Of a stretch of DNA of 13,204 bases, positions 7,001 through 13,204 are shown in pieces. Source of the DNA: Thermoplasmata archaeon (GTDB lineage Archaea; Thermoplasmatota; Thermoplasmata; GCA-020350865); assembly GCA_020351895.1 (NCBI GenBank), contig CP070672.1, positions 45,884-59,087 on the forward strand, in the 5' to 3' direction. The position numbers were made by a program, and so were the translations under genes. Numbering within the stretch: position 1 is the first letter of the stretch; each line of letters begins with the position of its first letter. The notes beneath the pieces are model-generated. The model made no database searches. It had not been told where the DNA came from and worked only from the letters and a program-made list of their open reading frames with translations.

Positions 7001-10000
7001 CCGTTATATTTACATATAAAATCATATTGACCAGTAGCCAGATAATTGGAGTATATCACGGATATAGTTCCATCTACTAAGGCTGCTCCTTCACCGGCAA
7101 ATTCCCATTCCTCATAAATTCCGTTATCATTCAAATCAATATAGAAGGATACGTTTTCATCCAAAATGGGATCGTTGTGGTCATCGAAAAATGTGGCATT
7201 GAGGTATATCACCTCACTATACTTCTTAGTGATATCTATTACATTTAAAACACCGTTTTTCAGTGTAACAAGAGGGGCATTGGTCTCATTGGTGTCCTGT
7301 GCCCACCATCCCACTGAATCATTGGCTGCAAAATGGTAGGTATATAGGCCGTTTGGTAATGTCGTATTGTAATAATATTCCTTGCCATCTGTATAATCGG
7401 TATCAGAAGGATCGACCTCATAAAGAACGATTATGCCGAAATATGTAATATTCAGTGTTATGACATCAGGAGCATGATTATCAAAATCTGTATATGTAAC
7501 TGTGAAGTTGAACCAGTTGTCAATATTTCCTGATGTTGGATCTACACTATCCTGGGAGAGGGTGGGAACCCTATTAATTACATCGAACCATAAGTTATTA
7601 GTAATGGTCCAGTAACCAATTATATCACTAGCTGCAAAATGGAAGATATATTGTCCCACAACTAAACCCGTTATATTGACATAATATTCCTTGCCGTCTG
7701 TATAATCATTATCTGTGAGTTCGGATTCAATTAAATCATATACACCCACACCTGTTATATTCACTGTGATTATATCTGGTTCATGGTTGTCCACATCAGT
7801 GTAATTAACTGTGAAGTTGAACCAGGTATCTGTATAACCCGAAGTTGGTTCTACTTTATAATCTGAAAGTATGGGGACTCTGTTTGCCACTTCGAACCAT
7901 AAAACACCGCCTTCATTCCAATCTCCAAGAGTATCGTTTGTAGAGAAATGGAAGGAATACTGCCCCACTGCAAAGCCTGATAGATTGTAATAATATTCTT
8001 TACCATCCGTATAATCATTATCCAGTGAATTGGCCTCTATCAAATCATAGTCTCCCACACCTGAAATGTTCACTGTGATTGTGTCCGGTTCATGGTTATC
8101 CAAATCTGTATAGGTCACAGTGAAGTTGAACCAAGTATCGGTATATCCAGACGATGGATCAACGTTGTCAAATGAAAGTAATGGGGCTCTATTAATTACA
8201 TCGAATATCAAAGGAAGACTTTCTGTCCAGGTTCCAAGGGTGTCGTTTGCAGCGAAATGGTATATGTATTGCCTAACTGCAAATCCTGACATGTTCAGGT
8301 AATAGTCTTTACCATCCATATAATCGTTATCAAGGGAATTAACCTCACTTAAGTCGTAAATTCCCACACCCGTTATATTCAATGTAATGATTTCAGGAGC
8401 ATGGTTATCCAAGTCTGTATAAGCCACAGTGAAATTGAACCAGGTATCAATGAAACCTGTTGTTGGATCGATCTTATCCTGTGTCAGCAGAGGATTTCTA
8501 TTAACCACTGCAAATATCGAGGGAGTGCTTTCGGTCCATGATCCAAGTGAATCGTTGGCTGCGAAATGGAAGGAATACTGTCCCACACCAAAACCTGATA
8601 GATTGTAATAATATTCTTTGCCGTCCGTATAATCCATATCGAGAGAATTTGCCTCTATCAAATCATATTCACCCACGCCTGTTATGTTCACGGTTATTGT
8701 GCCTGGGTATTGGTTATCTAAATCTGTATAAGTAACAGTAAAGTTGAACCATGTATCTGTGAATCCCGAGATTGGATCGACATCGTCCAAAGAAAGCATT
8801 GGAATCCTATTTAGCACATCGAAAACCAAGGGAAGGCTTTCAACCCAATTTCCCATGGTATCGTTGGCTGAGAAATGAAAGGTATGCTGCCCCACTGCAA
8901 ATCCAGATAGATTGTAATAATATTCTTTGCCGTCTGAATAATCTATATCCAGTGAATTAACCTCCTTCATATCATAATCGCCCCCACCTGTGATATTGAC
9001 GGTGATTATGTCCGGTGTTTGGTTATCCAAATCGGTATAAGTCACAGTGAAGTTGAACCATGTATCAATGAAACCCGAGATTGGATCGACTTCATCTAAT
9101 GAAAGCATTGGGACTCTGTTAAGTACATCGAATACTGAAGGTAGACTTTCAACCCAGTTCCCGATTGTGTCGTTTGCTGCGAAATGGAATGTGTACTGCC
9201 CAACTCCAAATCCTGATTGATTGTAATAATAATCCTTACCATCTGTATAATCTACATCCAGTGGATTAACCTCCATAAGACCGTGAACACCTTCACCCGT
9301 AACATTTACGGTAATGGTGTCTGGTTCATGGTTATCCAAATCTGTATAGGTCACTGTGAAGTTAAACCAAGTATCAGTAAATCCAGAGGTCGGTATAACT
9401 TCACCTAATGAAAGTACTGGAGCCCTATTAAATACCTCGAAAATTAAAGGAAGACTTTCAGTCCAGTTTCCTATGGTGTCATTGGCTGCGAAATGGAAGG
9501 TGTACTGTCCCACTCCAAACCCTGATATGTTGAGATAATAATCTTTTCCGTCCGTATAATTCATATCTAATAAGTCGATCTCCATCAAATCGTATTCGCC
9601 CACACCTGTTATGTTCACGGTAATTGTATCTGGATCATGGTTATTCAAGTCGGTATAGTTTACAGTGAAGTTGAAATATGTATCAGTTAATCCTGAGGTC
9701 GGATCGACCTCATCCTGTGATAGTATCGGAGCTCTATTAAGTACATCGAATCCCGAAGGAGCGCTTTCACTCCAGTTTCCATTGGTATCATTTGCTGCAA
9801 AATGGAAGATATAGTTACCCACATCCAGACCAGACAAGTTGTAGTAAAACAGTTTTCCATCTATATAATTCGTATCTGAGGAGTCGACCTCTATAAGATA
9901 ATAAGTTCCACCTGAAGGTCCTGTGAGATTCAATGTTATGTTATCAACAATATTATTCAATGGGTGAGAATAATTTACTGTGAAATTGAACCAGGTATCC

Positions 10001-13000
10001 ACATATCCTGAGATTGGCCACACACCTTGATCCGAAAGAATTGGATTGGAGATACCAACTATTGGGAGATCAATATCTGAGGTTTCGTCCCAATAACCTA
10101 AGGAATCGTTAGCTGCGAAATGGAAGGAATATGAGCCAGCGGATAATGTCAGATTGTAATAGTATTCCTTGCCATCGGTGTAGTCAGAATCAGCGATGTT
10201 GACCTCGAAGAGATTGTAAATTCCACCTGAGGGACCTGTTAGATTCAATGTGATATCATCAGAGGGGTGATTATCCAAATCTGTATAAGTTACTGTGAAG
10301 TTGAACCAAGTAGCTGCAGAACCTGAAACAGGGAAGACCTTATCCATTGTAAGTATCGGGGGTCTATTTACCACCTCGAACACGAAGATTCCGCTCTTTA
10401 CCCAGTTGTTATTTATATCCTCGGTCCAGATATGGAATAGGTAAATGCCAACCGTAGTATAGTTGTCATTGTGGTACCACTGATTACCCGTACCTTGCAT
10501 CATAGAGGTGTTTGTGTATCCACCACCCGGTAATGTGATATTGACCCATACGCCATTTATGCCGCTTGAAGCCATCACATTGCAGGTAATATTAACATAA
10601 TCCCCGATATTCTGAATACTGGGATTGGCTATAACATCTGTAATCATCAATGGAGACGATATAGTTAATAAATATACTTTACCTGCATCGACACCCCCAT
10701 CATCGTTATTTGGGGCTCCAACGATTATTTCAATCAAATCATCACCGTTCACATCACCGGCATAAGAAACGGACCAGCCAAAATGATCGAAAGCATTTTC
10801 ACCATTATGGATCCAATCGAATGTATTATCCATAGAGGTGCCACCTTCGAATACATATATCCGTCCAGCATCTGTTGTGCCACCATCATCGTAATAAGGT
10901 GCACTTACGATAACATCAGATGTTCCATCGCCGTTGATATCGTCAGCAGTATTTACTGAGAAGCCGAACTTATCTCCGTTGTTTTCGCCTTCAAGAATCA
11001 CATCAGCTGTGGAATCCATAAAGGAGCCACCATTGTATATATAAGCACGACCTGGACAATGTGGCGAAAGTTTTTGAGCGTATATATATGTGGATGCATC
11101 TGAACGATTATCAGACCAAGCAATGTATATGTTCCCAATTTGATCCACTGCAACAGCTGGATAATTTTGACGCTTATCATCAGGATTCTGGTTTATTTTC
11201 TTATCTGAAACGCCCCACTGTGCATCTCCCGTGAAATTAAGTTGTTGGGCGTATATTTCGTAATAAGTTGTCCAATAGTCCCGGGAATCATACCATGCAA
11301 CAACGGCGTCACCGTCAGAATTTACAGCCACATCTGGTGAAGATTGACTTTGACTCGAATTCTGGTTGACCTTCTTGTCACTTAAGCCCCACTGTGGATT
11401 TCCATTCAAATCGAGTTTTTGGGCATAGACATCAGTATCACCATCGCGATTATCCTCCCAGACGATAATTACATTTCCGCTTGAATCTATTGCCACATCA
11501 GGTTCGGTCTTAATCCCCGTATCATTTTGATTTACCTTCTTATCAGTGGCACCCCATTGTGCAAATCCTGTGGAGTTTAATTTTTGGGCATAAACGTTGG
11601 TATCACTAAAGCGATCATCCTCCCAGGTTACGATGGCATTGTCGCTTGGGTCCACAACCACTTTTGGAAGGGTCTGGTAGTCATCTGGCTCCTGATTAAC
11701 CTGAACATCGGAGGTACTCCACACCGCTGCTCCACTGGGATCGAGTTTTTGGGCGTAAATTTCACTATCAGGGCCGCGATAATCCCTCCAGACAATAATA
11801 GCGTTGCCATTGGAGTCAACAGCCACATCAGGATCATATTGGTTCTGATTGGGGAAATCCTGGTGGACCATTACATCCGAGGGCCATAAAACGGTTCCAC
11901 TAGGATCAAGTTTTTGAGCATAGATATCGCGGTTGGCTCTCCTGTTATCCTGCCAGACAACGAAAATATTGCCATCTGAATCAATATCAACAGCAGGATA
12001 ATTTCGAACATTAGTCGAATTTTGGTTGACCTTAACATCGGATGGACCCCACAGTGAATTTCCATCAGAATCAAGCTTCATTGCATATATGTTAATGTCA
12101 CCGCCATCATTCCCAACCCAAACGAAAACAGGATTTCCACTGGGATCGATAACAACATCCGAGTATTGCGCAGAGGTATCATTCTTTTGAACTAACGTGT
12201 CTGAAGAACCCCATTCATAACTGTAGGTCCCATTGAAATCTGCATATCCAGGTGCACCCACAATGACATCATTATAGCCATCATCATTAACATCACGGGC
12301 AGTGGAAACAGAATAACCGAATTCATCACCTCCACTATCGCCTGTCATGATTACATTGGCTTCTACGGCATCCAAAGGAGATGACATGGACTCATTGACA
12401 TAGAAAATATAAGCAGCGCCAGTATCGCTGTTGTTCCCGGGTGCACCTACGATCATATCAACGAATCCATCGTTGTTCACGTCCCCAGCTCTTGAAACAT
12501 CCCATCCGAATCTATCATCCGGGGCACTTCCGGTTATCGTTGTGTTGGCACTTGCTGCAAGAAGTTCCCCATCAAACCCTGGCCCTCCATGAAATATGTA
12601 TGCCCATCCTCTATTGTTGTCATATCCATAGGCGCCAACAATAACATCGTCAAAATCATTGGTCAGCTCTTCGCTTCCCAGAGTGTAAAATGTACTGCTA
12701 TCGTTCTGATTGTTGTACTGAGTAGTGATCCAGTCAATGGGACGGACAACATTTGAGATGCGGACTTCATCTATTGTGCCATTGAAATAAACACCACCTA
12801 TCCCCATTTCTATTCCATTAGAATTTGAATATATTGTAGTTGAGCCTATATCTTCAGTGTCTTCTAACTCACCGTTAACATATATATTCAAGTATCTTCC
12901 ATCGAACGTACCTAGAACATGCACCCATTCACCAGCTGTTATGTAAACATCTGCTGCATGAGTTCCTCCTGTCCAGTTCCCAGTTTCGTTATATATACCA

Positions 13001-13204
13001 AAGCACCAAGCATCATCCCAACCATTCCATCCAAAAAGCCAGGAACCAAGTTTTTGATTTCCACCGTACCATTGATCTGGTTCCTTGGCATGATCTTCAT
13101 TACATTTGAACCAGCCCTCAACTGTAATTGCTTCAGTATTATCTAAACTCGAAGAATACGCGACATCAACATGATCATCAATACCATCAAACTCATCAGC
13201 ACCG
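4042..13204 (-). CDS. Giant modular cell-surface protein, integrin/cadherin-like, C-terminal membrane anchor (5' partial)
   Basis: One open frame of 3053 residues that reaches the right edge. The GTG at 12924 is not the start: reading upstream to 13203 stays open and completes a LamG domain, so the N-terminus and signal peptide are outside the window. Order, numbered from the first visible residue: LamG 1-178; FG-GAP blades 178-326; inserted seven-repeat propeller 326-715; FG-GAP 716-848; Ig-like 849-946; ten repeats of about 103 residues 947-1983; two Ig-like domains 1984-2188; six cadherin-like domains 2189-2776; membrane helix about 2787-2806; roadblock/longin-like domain 2812-2942; acidic linker; zinc ribbon 3018-3043. 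The large extracellular part is acidic, rich in N-x-S/T sequons and nearly free of cysteine. A role in adhesion, or as a receptor with a cytoplasmic output, is inferred from the architecture; no ligand can be named. Downstream sequence has only weak T-rich termination signals. Confidence 0.92.
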   Translation of the reverse strand, partial: GADEFDGIDDHVDVAYSSSLDNTEAITVEGWFKCNEDHAKEPDQWYGGNQKLGSWLFGWNGWDDAWCFGIYNETGNWTGGTHAADVYITAGEWVHVLGTFDGRYLNIYVNGELEDTEDIGSTTIYSNSNGIEMGIGGVYFNGTIDEVRISNVVRPIDWITTQYNNQNDSSTFYTLGSEELTNDFDDVIVGAYGYDNNRGWAYIFHGGPGFDGELLAASANTTITGSAPDDRFGWDVSRAGDVNNDGFVDMIVGAPGNNSDTGAAYIFYVNESMSSPLDAVEANVIMTGDSGGDEFGYSVSTARDVNDDGYNDVIVGAPGYADFNGTYSYEWGSSDTLVQKNDTSAQYSDVVIDPSGNPVFVWVGNDGGDINIYAMKLDSDGNSLWGPSDVKVNQNSTNVRNYPAVDIDSDGNIFVVWQDNRRANRDIYAQKLDPSGTVLWPSDVMVHQDFPNQNQYDPDVAVDSNGNAIIVWRDYRGPDSEIYAQKLDPSGAAVWSTSDVQVNQEPDDYQTLPKVVVDPSDNAIVTWEDDRFSDTNVYAQKLNSTGFAQWGATDKKVNQNDTGIKTEPDVAIDSSGNVIIVWEDNRDGDTDVYAQKLDLNGNPQWGLSDKKVNQNSSQSQSSPDVAVNSDGDAVVAWYDSRDYWTTYYEIYAQQLNFTGDAQWGVSDKKINQNPDDKRQNYPAVAVDQIGNIYIAWSDNRSDASTYIYAQKLSPHCPGRAYIYNGGSFMDSTADVILEGENNGDKFGFSVNTADDINGDGTSDVIVSAPYYDDGGTTDAGRIYVFEGGTSMDNTFDWIHNGENAFDHFGWSVSYAGDVNGDDLIEIIVGAPNNDDGGVDAGKVYLLTISSPLMITDVIANPSIQNIGDYVNITCNVMASSGINGVWVNITLPGGGYTNTSMMQGTGNQWYHNDNYTTVGIYLFHIWTEDINNNWVKSGIFVFEVVNRPPILTMDKVFPVSGSAATWFNFTVTYTDLDNHPSDDITLNLTGPSGGIYNLFEVNIADSDYTDGKEYYYNLTLSAGSYSFHFAANDSLGYWDETSDIDLPIVGISNPILSDQGVWPISGYVDTWFNFTVNYSHPLNNIVDNITLNLTGPSGGTYYLIEVDSSDTNYIDGKLFYYNLSGLDVGNYIFHFAANDTNGNWSESAPSGFDVLNRAPILSQDEVDPTSGLTDTYFNFTVNYTDLNNHDPDTITVNITGVGEYDLMEIDLLDMNYTDGKDYYLNISGFGVGQYTFHFAANDTIGNWTESLPLIFEVFNRAPVLSLGEVIPTSGFTDTWFNFTVTYTDLDNHEPDTITVNVTGEGVHGLMEVNPLDVDYTDGKDYYYNQSGFGVGQYTFHFAANDTIGNWVESLPSVFDVLNRVPMLSLDEVDPISGFIDTWFNFTVTYTDLDNQTPDIITVNITGGGDYDMKEVNSLDIDYSDGKEYYYNLSGFAVGQHTFHFSANDTMGNWVESLPLVFDVLNRIPMLSLDDVDPISGFTDTWFNFTVTYTDLDNQYPGTITVNITGVGEYDLIEANSLDMDYTDGKEYYYNLSGFGVGQYSFHFAANDSLGSWTESTPSIFAVVNRNPLLTQDKIDPTTGFIDTWFNFTVAYTDLDNHAPEIITLNITGVGIYDLSEVNSLDNDYMDGKDYYLNMSGFAVRQYIYHFAANDTLGTWTESLPLIFDVINRAPLLSFDNVDPSSGYTDTWFNFTVTYTDLDNHEPDTITVNISGVGDYDLIEANSLDNDYTDGKEYYYNLSGFAVGQYSFHFSTNDTLGDWNEGGVLWFEVANRVPILSDYKVEPTSGYTDTWFNFTVNYTDVDNHEPDIITVNITGVGVYDLIESELTDNDYTDGKEYYVNITGLVVGQYIFHFAASDIIGYWTITNNLWFDVINRVPTLSQDSVDPTSGNIDNWFNFTVTYTDFDNHAPDVITLNITYFGIIVLYEVDPSDTDYTDGKEYYYNTTLPNGLYTYHFAANDSVGWWAQDTNETNAPLVTLKNGVLNVIDITKKYSEVIYLNATFFDDHNDPILDENVSFYIDLNDNGIYEEWEFAGEGAALVDGTISVIYSNYLATGQYDFICKYNGSGDYKVDDDEGLIIIDPKEATLTSISDVIEQGETTFLTALLLDIAGNPIEEELVEFYLDKNKNHNPDPSEIIGVSITSPTGVASIIYIVDLIPENYDIWTKYIGSGNYSVNEIKGTLMVQNTSNNAPTILWPVPNQEKPEDSLPWTLNLTPFEADIEDYGSDLKWYLTGVDTSLYSVTGMYSDDDILTFIPEPDAYGNDEVILWLADSNNATASQILWINITPVNDLPFFYPSPPNIMVHYDDPNIDDDDPAPWDYTYYVHDIETPVEGLTITTSEPTVDSGNGYVKTDGLKATYHYPQSRVGKSVLVVLTLSDGTDIAQTMIVVDVTSDWIPEKVKELPDIVLNENSTLYNVFDLDEYFTDKDHDILFYTSGHFNVDVKINENHTVDMTALGHWIGTEYVTFRARDPVGAFVEDTIKVTVIPVNDPPIISGVPDLVVHYDYSYEFDLSSYIIDHDNLSSELTLWTSESTDYVRIQQYNNLGLIVNYPKSMNGLTRSVTLYVSDGEGFSSQEIQISVTSDFPPELVKKLPDVSFDEDTSLENAFKLSDYFLDIDGDALYYTNRTEYLNVTINEDLTVDFTAPENWFGYEVVIFRATDPTGAMAEDRIMVVVVPVNDAPTLDTIPKQEKREGEQWILDLSYYIGDVDNVASDLTTSMVSEVGQGYVSLVGNILIFQYPEDVREDIIIITVSDGELETTRSFIVSIQASEPVAPSFWDTIPWPWIFFTLLAVLGEILIFSRRKGRFWVYEAFLIHEKGLPIAHASRGETSELEDVVVSGMFTAVQDFISDAFSEKTSDDGWELDEMKFGENKILIERSQNLYLAVIFEGNGDRLRVRVKKLLSDIIVRYGEELKDWNGDMSELKGIREMILSLFPKKGGRHPISETLPVQIHLEEQSVEIEGNLISYGETGEVQEENLDEYVGGFKEALAEDGEVSEFRDVNESEDIEEIVEYECPICGERLGEQDKKCPRCGIKFAKIEDLLKPAS
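4078..4151 (-). other. C-terminal zinc ribbon of the giant protein
   Basis: CPICG and CPRCG, separated by 11 residues between the inner cysteines, form a classic four-cysteine zinc ribbon only about 13 residues from the C-terminus. It lies inside the cell, after an acidic linker. Confidence 0.8.
4380..4768 (-). other. Roadblock/longin-like cytoplasmic domain
   Basis: The order of predicted elements is strand pair (VYEAFLIHEKGLPIAHAS), helix (LEDVVVSGMFTAVQDFISDAF), strands (LDEMKFGENKILIER, NLYLAVIFEG) and helix (RLRVRVKKLLSDIIVRYGEEL). This resembles roadblock or longin folds that bind small GTPases. The assignment rests on pattern only. Confidence 0.5.
4785..4845 (-). other. Single transmembrane helix of the giant protein
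   Basis: PWPWIFFTLLAVLGEILIF is hydrophobic and followed by SRRKGR. The positive charges place what follows inside the cell. One Glu lies within the helix. Confidence 0.85.
4878..6639 (-). other. Six cadherin-like domains in alternating A-B order
   Basis: A-type units begin LPDIVLNENSTLYNVFDLDEY or similar and end in PVND; B-type units begin with a P-x-x-x-x-x-P turn and contain LSDG or VSDG, two of the three ending in VTSD. The order is A-B three times, with a pair near 190 residues (for example 5441-6012). VND-P linkers are typical of prokaryotic cadherin-like and tandem-95 arrays, which stiffen through calcium binding. Confidence 0.7.
6640..7254 (-). other. Two Ig-like (Big-type) domains with calcium-loop-like inserts
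   Basis: Two units of about 100 residues share the order ATFFDDHNDPI...VSFYIDLNDNGIYEEWE...GQYDFICKYNGSGDYKV and ALLLDIAGNPI...VEFYLDKNKNHNPDPSE...ENYDIWTKYIGSGNYSV. They resemble invasin-type Ig domains. The D-x-N-x-[DN] loops resemble EF-hand or dockerin calcium loops. Confidence 0.6.
7255..10365 (-). repeat. Ten tandem repeats of about 103 residues (309-bp period)
   Basis: Units begin at 10365, 10053, 9735, 9426, 9117, 8808, 8499, 8190, 7881 and 7572. The seven units starting at 9735 through 7881 are each exactly 309 bp; the first two and the last are slightly longer. Consensus pieces are DTWFNFTVTYTDLDNH, ITVNITG, DYTDGKEYYYNLSG, GQYTFHFAANDTxGNW and FDVLNR. Each looks like a beta-sandwich (PKD/Ig-like). 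Most units carry N-x-S/T sequons at four shared places (NFT, NIT, NLS, NDT). The array probably forms a long glycosylated stalk. Confidence 0.9.
10366..10659 (-). other. Ig-like domain linking propeller and stalk
   Basis: About 98 residues with DVIANPSIQNIGDYVNITC, VWVNITLPGG and YLFHIWTEDINNNW, the pattern of archaeal Ig/CARDB-like beta-sandwiches. It is a spacer between the propeller head and the repeat array. Confidence 0.55.
10660..11059 (-). other. FG-GAP blades, second segment
   Basis: It resumes with PGRAYIYNGGSF, exactly the outer strand missing from the interrupted blade, then two repeats with FGFSVNTADDINGDGTSD and FGWSVSYAGDVNGDDLIE. The last calcium loop is degenerate (NGDD instead of NGDG). 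It ends with GKVYLLTI. Confidence 0.85.
11060..12226 (-). repeat. Seven-repeat propeller-like module inserted in the FG-GAP region
   Basis: Seven units of about 53-60 residues carry the pattern VNQN...PDVAVDSxGNxIVVWxDxR...DIYAQKLDxxGxxxWGxSD. The module begins with the end piece YSYEWGSSD and finishes at YAQKLSPHC, lacking that piece, so N- and C-terminal strands could complete the last blade together, as in closed seven-bladed propellers (inference). The family is common in surface proteins, but I do not assign a function. Confidence 0.75.
12227..12671 (-). other. FG-GAP (integrin-alpha type) blades, first segment
   Basis: Half a blade (DDVIVGAYGYDNNRGWAYIF) is followed by two full repeats with FGWDVSRAGDVNNDGFVD and FGYSVSTARDVNDDGYND. 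The D-x-N-x-D-G-x-x-D loops are the calcium sites of integrin-type propellers. The last blade is interrupted after VIVGAPGYAD. Confidence 0.85.
12672..13203 (-). other. LamG / concanavalin A-like domain of the giant protein
   Basis: The visible start reads FDGIDDHVDVAYSSSL, then ITVEGWFK, GEWVHVLGTFDGRYLNIYVNG and GTIDEVRISNVVRP, ending WITTQYNNQN and FYTLGSEE. This is the full pattern of the LamG-like jelly-roll family, which binds glycans or proteins at surfaces. It passes directly into the second half of an FG-GAP blade (see findings). Confidence 0.85.

Noticed and set aside
7255..10365. CRISPR or non-coding satellite array
   Set aside because: The period is 309 bp, the repeats are coding and in frame, and there are no short identical repeats with unique spacers.
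12922..12924. GTG as the start of the giant protein
   Set aside because: It falls inside a LamG domain whose first half is encoded upstream in the same open frame as far as the window edge.
1..13204. tRNA, rRNA, transposase or phage genes
   Set aside because: Looked for on both strands; no cloverleaf-like sequence, rRNA-like stretch or integrase/transposase motif was seen.

Overview
The window looks archaeal. It has archaeal-type TATA boxes, short or absent leaders, strong GGAGG ribosome-binding sites in front of some genes, a PadR-type regulator and hydrogenase-maturation genes. It also holds a giant exported protein built from FG-GAP, LamG, Ig-like and cadherin-like modules, with a C-terminal membrane anchor and a cytoplasmic zinc ribbon. 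A euryarchaeal or Thermoplasmatota-type organism is my best guess; no marker gene here proves it.

Layout, left to right. (1) Positions 1-191 are a divergent promoter region. A minus-strand gene leaves the window at position 1, and padR (about 192-497) is read rightward. Three copies of a 16-bp inverted repeat lie between them. (2) Positions 498-652 are a convergent intergenic stretch with a nested hairpin. (3) Positions 653-868 (minus) encode a small basic protein made of two related repeats. (4) Positions 1025-3922 (minus) are a hypB-hypF operon for [NiFe]-hydrogenase maturation. hypF is split into two frames, and its conserved HHxAH motif lies in the junction, readable only in the downstream frame. 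(5) Positions 4042-13204 (minus) are one open reading frame of 3053 visible codons that continues past the right edge, so its true N-terminus is not seen.

The giant protein reads, from the visible N-terminus: LamG domain; FG-GAP (integrin-alpha type) blades; a separate seven-repeat propeller inserted inside an FG-GAP blade; more FG-GAP blades; an Ig-like domain; ten tandem repeats of about 103 residues carrying conserved N-glycosylation sequons; two Ig-like domains with calcium-loop-like sequences; six cadherin-like domains in an alternating A-B pattern; one membrane helix; a roadblock/longin-like cytoplasmic domain; an acidic linker; and a CxxC...CxxC zinc ribbon. It would be a cell-surface adhesin or receptor with a long glycosylated stalk and a possible signalling tail.

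HypB and HypF imply that the organism matures a [NiFe] hydrogenase. The padR module and the giant surface gene have no evident functional link to hyp. The most notable points are the adhesin architecture, the propeller nested in a propeller, the split hypF, and the triple operator around padR.
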